From Mycolicibacterium mengxianglii (GTDB lineage Bacteria > Actinomycetota > Actinomycetes > Mycobacteriales > Mycobacteriaceae): 64,000 nt of DNA. The notes under the pieces were generated by a model. It did not search any database. It worked only from the letters and a program-made list of their open reading frames with translations, and had not been told where the DNA came from. The position numbers were made by a program, and so were the translations under genes. Shown piece by piece: positions 46,779 to 54,580 of this stretch (position 1 is the stretch's first letter; each line of letters starts with the position of its first letter). The DNA lies in NCBI RefSeq assembly GCF_015710575.1, contig NZ_CP065373.1:2046001-2110000 (forward strand). The letters are read 5' to 3'.

Positions 46779-48137
46779 TCAGTACCCGGCGCGCTCCCGC
46801 AGGCTGCGGGCCGCCGCGCGGGCGTGCGTCGCAAGTGCCCCGGCGTCGGCGGTGCGCAGCTCGCCGGCGCTGACCACCGTCTGACCCCCGACCAGAAGCC
46901 GCCGCAACGGGGCCGGCGGCCCGAACACCAGCGCGCACACCGGGTCGTCGATGTCGGCGTGCCCCAGACCCGTCAGATCCCACAGCGCGATATCGGCGAG
47001 CTTGCCGACTTCCAGCGATCCGAGCTCGCGGTCGCGACCCAGGCATCGGGCACCGCCCATGGTGGCCATCTGCAGGCACTGGCGGGCCGTCAGCGCCTGC
47101 GGTCCGAGCCGCAGCCGGGCGGCCAGCAGCGCACCGCGCAGCTCGGTGCCCAGGCCGCCGTGCTCGTTGGACGCCACGCCGTCCACTCCGAGGCCGACGG
47201 GGACTCCGGCGGCCAGCAGCTCAGGGATCGGTGCGATACCCGCGCCCAGACGACCGTTGCTGCTCGGACAGTGCGCCACCGAGGTCCCGGACGCGGCGAA
47301 CTTGGTGATGTCGCCGTCAGAAAGGTGCACGCAGTGCGCCAGCCACACGTCCTCGCCGAGCCAGCCCAGCGATTCGACGTAGTCCGCCGGCCGGGCACCG
47401 AAGTGCGCCAGGCAGAAGTCCTCCTCGTCGACCGTCTCGGCCAGGTGGGTGTGCAGGCGCACCCCCAATTCCCGCGCCAGCTCGGCGCTGCGCCGCATCA
47501 GGTCACCGGTGACCGAGAACGGCGAACAGGGTGCCAGCGCGATCCGGCACCGCGAGTCGAACGCCGGATCGTGATGGGTGTCTACCGCGTCGGCGCACGC
47601 ACCCAGAATGGTGTCGATGTCCTCGACCACCGAGTCCGGCGGTAACCCGCCCGAGGACGCGCCCAGATCCATCGACCCCCGGGTAGGGTGGAACCGCAAC
47701 CCGATTCGGGCGGCTGCGGCGACCTCGGCGGCCAACACATCACCGCCGCCGCGCGGGAACACGTAGTGGTGGTCCATCGTGGTCGTGCACCCCGTCAAGG
47801 CCAGCATTCCCAGAGCCGCGCTGGCAGAGGCGAACTCGAGCTCCTCGTCAATAGCGGCCCAGAGCGGGTACAGCGTCGTCAGCCATTGGAACAACGTGCC
47901 GTCCTGGGAATGGCCGCGGGTGATCCACTGGTTCATGTGATGGTGAGTGTTCACCAGGCCCGGAGTGGCCAGACAACCTCGGCCGTCGATCATCTCCGCA
48001 TCAGGGATCTGTGGGGCCCGGCCCTCGCCCAACGTGGCGATCACTCCGTCACGCACCACGATGTAGCCGCTGCGGTACTCGGTACCCGATTGGTCGACGG
48101 TGGCGACGGCAGCATTCATGAACACCTGGATCGGCAT
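46779..48137 (-). CDS. 8-oxoguanine deaminase-like amidohydrolase
   Basis: The 452-residue amidohydrolase of the guanine-deaminase/TrzN/AtzA relatives has TPGLVNTHHHMNQWITRG (HxH), LHTHLAETVDEE, VWLAHCVHLSD and GLGVDGVASNEHGG with the catalytic Asp. The NQWITRGHSQDGTLFQWL segment is typical of the 8-oxoguanine deaminase group. It would deaminate an oxidised purine. Other aryl-amine substrates are possible. Confidence 0.8.
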   Translation of the reverse strand: MPIQVFMNAAVATVDQSGTEYRSGYIVVRDGVIATLGEGRAPQIPDAEMIDGRGCLATPGLVNTHHHMNQWITRGHSQDGTLFQWLTTLYPLWAAIDEELEFASASAALGMLALTGCTTTMDHHYVFPRGGGDVLAAEVAAAARIGLRFHPTRGSMDLGASSGGLPPDSVVEDIDTILGACADAVDTHHDPAFDSRCRIALAPCSPFSVTGDLMRRSAELARELGVRLHTHLAETVDEEDFCLAHFGARPADYVESLGWLGEDVWLAHCVHLSDGDITKFAASGTSVAHCPSSNGRLGAGIAPIPELLAAGVPVGLGVDGVASNEHGGLGTELRGALLAARLRLGPQALTARQCLQMATMGGARCLGRDRELGSLEVGKLADIALWDLTGLGHADIDDPVCALVFGPPAPLRRLLVGGQTVVSAGELRTADAGALATHARAAARSLRERAGY

Positions 48138-48195
48138 GGTTCATCCTGGCCTGTCACGACGCCACGAGCACCTCGTGGGAAAGCCCGAGCGCAGC

Positions 48196-48201
48196 TACGA
48201 T
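48196..48201 (+). promoter_or_regulatory. Candidate -10 element, leaderless transcript of the winged-helix/hydrolase gene
   Basis: TACGAT fits TANNNT and ends seven bases before ATG 48209. The ATG at 48200 is inside this hexamer, so the start at 48209 is favoured. Confidence 0.45.
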
Positions 48202-48208
48202 GGCCCCG

Positions 48209-49447
48209 ATGAACGCCTCCCGAGCTCAGACGGCCGGTGTGGTGTGGATGTTCGGCGCATTCGAACTCGACACCGCCCGGTACGAGTTGCGGGGCGAGGG
48301 GTCCGTAATCCGAATCGAACCGCAGGTGTTCGACGTGCTCACGCATCTGGTGACCAACCGGGACCGGCTCGTGTCCAAAGAGGAGCTCTTCGACACCGTC
48401 TGGGGTGGGCGGTTTGTCGGTGAGGCGGCGTTGACCAGTCGGATCAAGGCCGCGCGGCGCGCACTCGGCGACGACGGCGAATCGCAACGCTTCATCCGCA
48501 CCGTGCGCGGCCGCGGATACCAGTTCATCGCCACCGTCCTGCAGGATATTGCGGAGGCGCCACCGGCCGACCCGTCGCCCGAACCTGCAGTCCGGTTGCC
48601 CCGGCAGAGCATCGCCTTCACCCGGGCCGCCGACGGCATTCGGCTGGCGTACGCCGTTGCCGGAGAGGGCCCGCCGCTGGTGCGCGCTGCCAACTGGATG
48701 ACCCACCTCGGCTACGACATCGAAAGTCCGGTGTGGTCTCACTGGGTCCGCGACCTGTCACTGCAGCACACCTTCATCCGCTATGACGAACGGGGCTGCG
48801 GGCTTTCGGACTGGGAAGCCGGTGCGTTCACCTTCGACGACTGGGTGGCGGATCTGGAGTTGGTCGTGAATGCCCTTGACCTGCAAGCGTTTCCGCTGAT
48901 GGGAGTGTCCCAGGGTGCGGCGGTGGCCGTGGCATACGCTGCCAGGCACCCAGAGCGGGTCACCAAGTTGGTGCTCTGCGGCGCCTACGCACGCGGCCGC
49001 GCTGTCCGAGCGGTCGGCGAGCAGGAAAAGCGGGCCGCAGCCTTGGATCTCGACCTCGCCCGGGTTGGCTGGGGCAAGGACGACCCGGCTTTCCGGCAGG
49101 TGTTTGCCGCGCAGTTCCAGCCCGACGGCAGCCGTGCCGATTGGGCGGCTTTCGATCAGTTGCAGCGGCGCACCACCTCACCGGAGAACGCCGTGCGTTT
49201 CCTCGAACAGTTCGCCACCATCGATGTTCGTGAGCAGGCCCGCGGTGTGCAGTGCCCGACGCTGATCCTGCATTCGCGTGAGGATCACCGGGTGCCGATG
49301 GGGGCCGGTCAGGAGTTGGCTGCCCTGATCCCGGACTCGCAGCTGGTGGCTCTCGACAGCAAGAATCACTTGCTCACTGCCGACGAGCCCGCGTGGCAGG
49401 TGTTCCGCGACGAGGTGGCGACCTTCCTGGGGACAGACGTCCCATGA
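48209..49447 (+). CDS. OmpR/CadC-type winged-helix domain fused to an alpha/beta hydrolase
   Basis: The 412-residue fusion has residues about 8-105 as a complete OmpR/Trans_reg_C winged helix (FGAFELDTARYELRG, FDVLTHLVTNRDRLVSKEEL, SRIKAARRALGDDGE, IRTVRGRGYQFIA). Residues about 130-412 are an alpha/beta hydrolase with YDERGCGLSDW, a GVSQGAA nucleophile elbow, Asp in HSREDHRVP and His in DSKNHLL. All triad positions seem present, so the hydrolase part may be an active ligand-cleaving sensor. The start is 48209 by promoter spacing; ATG 48200 is the alternative. Confidence 0.85.
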   Translation: MNASRAQTAGVVWMFGAFELDTARYELRGEGSVIRIEPQVFDVLTHLVTNRDRLVSKEELFDTVWGGRFVGEAALTSRIKAARRALGDDGESQRFIRTVRGRGYQFIATVLQDIAEAPPADPSPEPAVRLPRQSIAFTRAADGIRLAYAVAGEGPPLVRAANWMTHLGYDIESPVWSHWVRDLSLQHTFIRYDERGCGLSDWEAGAFTFDDWVADLELVVNALDLQAFPLMGVSQGAAVAVAYAARHPERVTKLVLCGAYARGRAVRAVGEQEKRAAALDLDLARVGWGKDDPAFRQVFAAQFQPDGSRADWAAFDQLQRRTTSPENAVRFLEQFATIDVREQARGVQCPTLILHSREDHRVPMGAGQELAALIPDSQLVALDSKNHLLTADEPAWQVFRDEVATFLGTDVP

Positions 49448-49517
49448 CGGGCGATCTCCACCGAATCTCCACGAAATCTTCATGTAACGGCGTGCGGCCG
49501 CGGCCATGCTGGGCGGC

Positions 49518-50219
49518 ATGAGAAAACAGTTTCGTACCCTGCTGATCGGCGCCACCGCGATCGTGGCTCTCGGTGCCGTCCCGGCATGTTCGTCCGGCGG
49601 CTCCTCGTCGGAAGCCACCTCTCCGGCGACTACCGCCGCATCCGCCGCCGACGCCCCGGCTGCCGAATCCTTCCCGGAGGACGCCCGCTACATCGCCGAC
49701 ATGCCGATGTCCGACGGCGGGACGATGACCCTCGGCGTGGCAGTGACCGGGGACAAGGTCGTCGCCTACGCCTGTGACGGAAGTAAAGACGAGGCCTGGT
49801 TCTTCGGCAACCAGGACGACGGCAGCCTCGACATCACCGGCAAGTTCCAGGACAACCTGGCGGCCTCGTACAACGGATCCGATGTCGTGGGAGACCTCAC
49901 GATGAACGGTGTCACCTACAACTTCTCCGCGCCGCAGGTCCCCGACCCCGCCGGGATGTACACCGCCTCGCTCGACGGTGTCCGGGCGTCCTGGGTGGTG
50001 CGGCCCGACAACACCGCCACCGGTGTGCAGTTCACCCCCGGCGGCGACAGCCCCGCCTTCGACGAGATGAACGATCAGATCCAGCAGTTCCGGGAGCGGG
50101 TGCGCAACAAGCGCCTGCTGCAGCCGGCGGCCGAACTCGACGTCACCGACCTCGCCACAACCATCAACGGCACCCCGGTGCAAGCTGAATTGGTTACCGG
50201 TACAACCACATTCAAGTAA
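49518..50219 (+). CDS. Putative secreted lipoprotein, function unknown
   Basis: The 233-residue protein has a signal peptide and lipobox ending at Cys24 (LGAVPAC). A Ser/Ala/Thr linker and a compact beta-rich domain follow (FPEDARYIADMPMSDGGTMT, VVAYACDGSKDEAWF, GKFQDNLAASYNG). ATG at 49518 is preferred over 49506 because it gives the classic basic n-region MRKQFR. I do not recognise a characterised family. It converges on another lipoprotein gene. Confidence 0.75.
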   Translation: MRKQFRTLLIGATAIVALGAVPACSSGGSSSEATSPATTAASAADAPAAESFPEDARYIADMPMSDGGTMTLGVAVTGDKVVAYACDGSKDEAWFFGNQDDGSLDITGKFQDNLAASYNGSDVVGDLTMNGVTYNFSAPQVPDPAGMYTASLDGVRASWVVRPDNTATGVQFTPGGDSPAFDEMNDQIQQFRERVRNKRLLQPAAELDVTDLATTINGTPVQAELVTGTTTFK

Positions 50220-50235
50220 TGCCGACGGTGGGGTA

Positions 50236-50928
50236 TCAGGTGCACTCGAACCGGATGCCGGCATCGGCGGGCGGGGCGACCTCCTGAAGGCAGCCGAACG
50301 GCACCACGCCGGCATCGGACATCCGCAGGCCCGTCTGCCGGGCGAGGTTGACACAGAACAGCCCCACCGGATCGGCGCGGCACTGATAGTCGCCGAAGCG
50401 CAGTGAACTGCCGTAGGCGAGTTCGGGCCCGGTTCCGGTGGTGAACGGTCCAGGATCCCCGTGCGCCGATCCGACCTGAGCGCCGGCACCGGCGAAGTCG
50501 ACCCAGTTGCCGACCCACTGGCCGTACACATCGGCCGGCTGGGCCGGCGGGTCGGCGAGCTCGACCAGGCAGGCCAGCGCGCCGCCGGTCCTCGTGGCGT
50601 CGGTCCGGCACTGAGTTCCGGCAGGCGTCACGAACGCCACATCGTCGCCGAGGTCGGTGACGTCCTCGTCACGCCGGCTGCTGTGAAATCCGCCCAGGTC
50701 AGCAGGTGTTCCGCCCTGAACCCAGGCAATGACAGCGGCCACCGGCGCATCGGCAGGAGGTGGGCCGGCCACGCGCCCGGGCGGCGTGGACGGTGCGCTG
50801 GACGCCGGGCCTGAGTCGGTCGACGGCGCGGTCGACGAGGAAATCTCCCGGTCACCGGCCGAGTCCCCGCCGCCGGCCGAACACCCGGCAACCAGCATCA
50901 ACGCCGCGATCGGCAGCACAATCCGCAT
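50236..50928 (-). CDS. Putative secreted lipoprotein, function unknown
   Basis: The roughly 230-residue protein has a signal peptide and lipobox LVAGC ending at Cys16. A long Ser/Thr/Pro/Ala linker and a C-terminal domain with several Cys (TQCRTDATRTGGALACLVE, YQCRADPVGLFCVN, PFGCLQEV, FECT at the end) follow, probably disulfide-bonded. The start is ATG 50928, or GTG 50937 if extended. It resembles other mycobacterial lipoproteins of unknown function. Confidence 0.75.
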   Translation of the reverse strand: MRIVLPIAALMLVAGCSAGGGDSAGDREISSSTAPSTDSGPASSAPSTPPGRVAGPPPADAPVAAVIAWVQGGTPADLGGFHSSRRDEDVTDLGDDVAFVTPAGTQCRTDATRTGGALACLVELADPPAQPADVYGQWVGNWVDFAGAGAQVGSAHGDPGPFTTGTGPELAYGSSLRFGDYQCRADPVGLFCVNLARQTGLRMSDAGVVPFGCLQEVAPPADAGIRFECT

Positions 50929-50993
50929 GTCACACACCGTAGCTGCCCAACTCGCTGAACCCGGTTGGTCCGGTCGAGCGGCCCGACGTTCGC

Positions 50994-50999
50994 TACCGT
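50994..50999 (+). promoter_or_regulatory. Candidate -10 element, leaderless transcript of the carboxylesterase gene
   Basis: TACCGT fits TANNNT and ends six bases before the ATG at 51006. No Shine-Dalgarno sequence is seen. Confidence 0.45.
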
Positions 51000-51005
51000 C
51001 TGGTT

Positions 51006-52511
51006 ATGCACGAGCACACCGTCCGCGCCACCATCTCGAGCGGTGTCGTCGAGGGCTTCACCCGCGAGGGCGTAAACCGTTGGCGCTCGATCCCGTACGC
51101 CCGCCCACCTGTGGGGCCACTCCGGCTGCGGGCGCCCCAGCCGCCCGAGCCGTGGCGAGGCGTGCGGTACTGCCACGGATTCGCCAACTGCGCCCCGCAG
51201 CAGCGCAAGTACACCCTCACCGGGCTCGGCCGGTACCAGCCCATGGGGGAGGACTGCCTGACCTTGAACGTGGTGGCGCCCGAACACCCCGGGGACGAGC
51301 CCCTGCCGGTGCTGGTCTTCATCCACGGCGGCGCCTACATCCTGGGCAGCTCCGCGACACCGATCTACGACGGGGTGAAGCTCGCCCGTCGCGGCTGCGT
51401 CTACGTCTCGGTGAACTACCGGCTGGGACCGCTGGGTTGCCTGGACCTGTCGTCCCTGGCGAACTCCGCGCACCCGATCGACTCCAACCTGTTCCTGCGC
51501 GACCTGGTGTTGGCCCTGCAGTGGGTGCAGGACAACATTGCGGTGTTCGGCGGGGACCCCGACAGCGTCACCATCTTCGGCGAAAGTGCCGGGGCGCACG
51601 CGGTGGCCACGCTGCTGGCCGTTCCAGCTGCGAAAGGTCTTTTCCACCAGGCGATTTCAGAAAGCCCAGCCTCGGGCATGTCCTGCTCGGTCCAGCAGGC
51701 CGAAGTGCTCGCCGAACGGTTCGCGACGCTACTCGGGGCGGACCGTGCCGAGGCCGCCGCGGTGGTACGCAGCGCAGCGGCAGCCGATCTGGTCAACGCG
51801 ATGGACGAGCTGATCACCCTCGGCAGCACCGAGATGCTCGGCGCCTTCCCCGCGGGGCCGACCTACGGCGACGACTACCTGCCCGTCGAACCGCTGGAAG
51901 CGATGCGGCGCGGCGACGCACACCGGGTGCCGTTGATCGTCGGCAACAACGCCGAAGAGGCGAGGCTGTTCACCCGCTTCCTGAAGTTGCTGCCCACCAC
52001 CGAACCGATGATCGAAGCCCTGCTGGCCGAAGCGGGCCCGGAGGTGCGCGCCCGCATCACCGCCGCCTACCCGGACTACCCGCGTCCCGCCGCCTGCGTG
52101 CGTCTGGGGGGAGATTTCGCCTTCGCCTCGGCGGCGTGGACGATCGCCGAGGCACACAGCGCTCACGCACCGACCTACCTCTACCGCTACGACTATGCCC
52201 CGCGCACGCTCAAATGGTCGGGCCTGGGCGCCACCCACGCCACCGAACTGCTCGCCGTCTTCGACGTCTACCGCACCCGCTTCGGCTCGTTGCTCACCGC
52301 GGCGGGCGATCAGCGCTCGGCCGCCCGGGTGACCGCGGACGTGCAGTCCCGATGGCTGGGCTTCAGCCGCTCGGGCATCCCTGGCGGCGACTGGCCCGCC
52401 TACGATCCCGACGACCGGGCGGTGCTGGTGTTCGACCGGAGTACCCGGGTCGAGTTCGATCCGGACCGGGACCGCCGGACCGCCTGGTCAGGGTTCTCCC
52501 TGACGGGATGA
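51006..52511 (+). CDS. Type-B carboxylesterase, LipT-like
   Basis: The 501-residue carboxylesterase/lipase has an oxyanion-hole motif PVLVFIHGGAYILGS, the nucleophile Ser194 in GESAGA and the catalytic His in LGATHATELL. Its position after the Rv2050-Rv2049 region matches Rv2045c (lipT), from memory. It has no signal peptide, so a cytoplasmic or cell-associated esterase is expected. Confidence 0.88.
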   Translation: MHEHTVRATISSGVVEGFTREGVNRWRSIPYARPPVGPLRLRAPQPPEPWRGVRYCHGFANCAPQQRKYTLTGLGRYQPMGEDCLTLNVVAPEHPGDEPLPVLVFIHGGAYILGSSATPIYDGVKLARRGCVYVSVNYRLGPLGCLDLSSLANSAHPIDSNLFLRDLVLALQWVQDNIAVFGGDPDSVTIFGESAGAHAVATLLAVPAAKGLFHQAISESPASGMSCSVQQAEVLAERFATLLGADRAEAAAVVRSAAAADLVNAMDELITLGSTEMLGAFPAGPTYGDDYLPVEPLEAMRRGDAHRVPLIVGNNAEEARLFTRFLKLLPTTEPMIEALLAEAGPEVRARITAAYPDYPRPAACVRLGGDFAFASAAWTIAEAHSAHAPTYLYRYDYAPRTLKWSGLGATHATELLAVFDVYRTRFGSLLTAAGDQRSAARVTADVQSRWLGFSRSGIPGGDWPAYDPDDRAVLVFDRSTRVEFDPDRDRRTAWSGFSLTG

Positions 52512-52566
52512 CACGGGTCGCGCAGATGTCCTGCGCGGCTGACGGGGATGTGATTGCGTAGCCCCT

Positions 52567-54519
52567 GTGACGAGTGACGCCTGCGTTTCGGTGCCTGATC
52601 ACCCACTGGACCCCCTGTCGGGGGCCGAGTTCGCCGCCGTCACCGCGCTGTTGGGCCGCGACCGCGGGGTGGGGGACGGTTGGCGGATCGCCTGCATCGA
52701 GATGCTGGAGCCGGGCAAGGCCGAGTTGGCGGCATTCGAGGCCGGCGCCGACCGGCCGCCGCGTCGGGCCGCGGTGCTGTGTCTGGACCGGGCGAACAAC
52801 GCGACGTACAAGAGCGTGGTGTCACTGACCGACGACCGGGTGGAGTCCTTCGAACACATTCCCGGTGTGCAGGCGAACTTCACCGTGGACGAGTTCCATG
52901 AATGTGATGCCGTACTGCGGGCCCACCCCGACGTCATCGCCGCACTGGCCCGGCGCGGCATCACCGACATGGACCTGGTTTTCATGGACACCTGGACCTA
53001 CGGGGCCGCGGTGGCCCCGCCGGAGTACCGGGACCGCAGGATCGGTTGGTCGGACACCTGGCTGCGCGCCGCTCCGGGGGCCAACCCGTACGCGACCGCG
53101 GTCAGTGGGCTGCACTGCGTGATCGACCTGAACTCCATGGAGCTGCTGCGCATCGAGGACGACGACCCGTTCCAGGGAGGTCCCCCGCCGCAGCCGATGG
53201 GGGAGTATGTGCCCAAACACATTCCGGAGCGGATCCGCGCCGGATGGCAGCGCGAACCGCTGAAGCCGCTGGAGATCACCCAGCCCGAGGGCCCGTCGTT
53301 CACGGTGTCGGGCAACCTGCTGCGGTGGCAGAACTGGTCGGTGCGTGTCGGTTTCAACCACCGCGAGGGCATGACACTGCACACGCTCAGATACCGCGAT
53401 GGTGATCGCGACCGGTCGGTGGCACACCGGTTGTCCTTCGCCGAGATGATGGTTCCGTATCGCGACCCGTCGACAGATCACTACCGCCGCACCGCATTCG
53501 ACATCGGCGAGTGGGGTCTGGGTTTCATGACGACGTCGTTGGAACTGGGCTGTGACTGCCTGGGCGAGATCCGTTATCTCGATGCCACACTGCACAATTC
53601 GAAGGGCCAGCCGTACACCATCAGCAACGCCATCTGTATCCACGAAGAAGACAACGCGGTGCTGTGGAAGCATGTCGACACCAGCGGAGCCGAAGTGCGG
53701 CGGATGCGGCGGCTGACGATCTCCAGCCACGTCACGGTGGCCAATTACGAGTACCTGATGTACTGGCGGCTCTACCAGGACGGCAATATCGAGTGCGAAG
53801 TGCGGGCCACCGGCATCATGGTGACCACACCGCTGCCGGAAGGCCGGCCGCACCCCAACGGCGCCCTGGTCGACGAACGCACCTATGCCCCGTTTCACCA
53901 GCACTTCCTGGTGGCCCGGCTGGACCTCGACGTCGACGGCAGCGACAACACCGTCTACATGTCCGAGTCCTACGCCGAGCCCGTCGGCCCGGACAATCCC
54001 TTCGGACTCTCGCTGGTGCAGCGCAATGTGCCGCTGCGCACCGAGAGCCAGGGTGTTCAGGACCTGAACTTCGCCACCCAACGGGCGTGGAAGGTGGTCA
54101 ACCCCAACGTCGTCAATTCCCTGGGCACCCACCCGTCCTACAAACTGGTGCCCGGCGGTGCCATCCCGCCCATGTTCGACCCGGAATCGCCGATCTTCCA
54201 ACGTGCCAACGTGATCGGTCACACGCTGTGGGTGACACCGAATCACCCCGAGGAGCGGTGGCCGGCAGGCGAATTCGTCAACCAGTCGGCCACCGACACC
54301 GGGCTGGGCGCGTGGGTCAAGGCGAACCGTCCGATCGAGAACGCCGATGTGGTGCTGTGGTATGTCTTCGGCATCCACCACATCACCCGGCCGGAGGACT
54401 GGCCGGTGATGCCGGTCGACGTGGTGTCGTTCTGGCTCAAGCCGTACGGGTTTTTCGATCGCAACCCGTCGCTGGATGTGCCTGCCAGTCCGCCCGCGCA
54501 TTGCCACACTCCCAATTGA
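52567..54519 (+). CDS. Copper-containing primary-amine oxidase
   Basis: The 650-residue protein has all catalytic landmarks of the topaquinone amine oxidases. Tyr394 in VANYEYL is the topaquinone precursor, and Asp312 in FDIGEWGLG is the catalytic base. His444 and His446 (FHQHF) with His605 (GIHHITRPEDWPVMP) bind copper. It oxidises primary amines to aldehydes, releasing ammonia and H2O2. No signal peptide is seen. The start is GTG at 52567. Confidence 0.93.
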   Translation: MTSDACVSVPDHPLDPLSGAEFAAVTALLGRDRGVGDGWRIACIEMLEPGKAELAAFEAGADRPPRRAAVLCLDRANNATYKSVVSLTDDRVESFEHIPGVQANFTVDEFHECDAVLRAHPDVIAALARRGITDMDLVFMDTWTYGAAVAPPEYRDRRIGWSDTWLRAAPGANPYATAVSGLHCVIDLNSMELLRIEDDDPFQGGPPPQPMGEYVPKHIPERIRAGWQREPLKPLEITQPEGPSFTVSGNLLRWQNWSVRVGFNHREGMTLHTLRYRDGDRDRSVAHRLSFAEMMVPYRDPSTDHYRRTAFDIGEWGLGFMTTSLELGCDCLGEIRYLDATLHNSKGQPYTISNAICIHEEDNAVLWKHVDTSGAEVRRMRRLTISSHVTVANYEYLMYWRLYQDGNIECEVRATGIMVTTPLPEGRPHPNGALVDERTYAPFHQHFLVARLDLDVDGSDNTVYMSESYAEPVGPDNPFGLSLVQRNVPLRTESQGVQDLNFATQRAWKVVNPNVVNSLGTHPSYKLVPGGAIPPMFDPESPIFQRANVIGHTLWVTPNHPEERWPAGEFVNQSATDTGLGAWVKANRPIENADVVLWYVFGIHHITRPEDWPVMPVDVVSFWLKPYGFFDRNPSLDVPASPPAHCHTPN

Positions 54520-54529
54520 CACGCGTCAA
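54516..54529. promoter_or_regulatory. Palindrome TTGAC-N4-GTCAA, candidate operator
   Basis: TTGAC-ACGC-GTCAA spans the end of the amine oxidase gene and the 61-base gap before the fusion gene. It is about 40 bases upstream of the candidate -10 (TACGTT), too far to serve as its -35, so an upstream regulator site is more likely. Confidence 0.3.
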
Positions 54530-54568
54530 CAAAATTCCGGAAACGCCGTGCGCGCCGGGCCCGTGCCC

Positions 54569-54574
54569 TACGTT
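54569..54574 (+). promoter_or_regulatory. Candidate -10 element, leaderless transcript of the kinase/lipocalin-like fusion
   Basis: TACGTT fits TANNNT and ends six bases before the GTG at 54581. It supports that start over an open upstream extension. Confidence 0.45.
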
Positions 54575-54580
54575 GGGGCG

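Noticed and set aside
54516..54521. TTGACA as a -35 element for the kinase fusion gene
   Set aside because: The distance to the TACGTT -10 candidate is about 47 bases, far more than 16-19.
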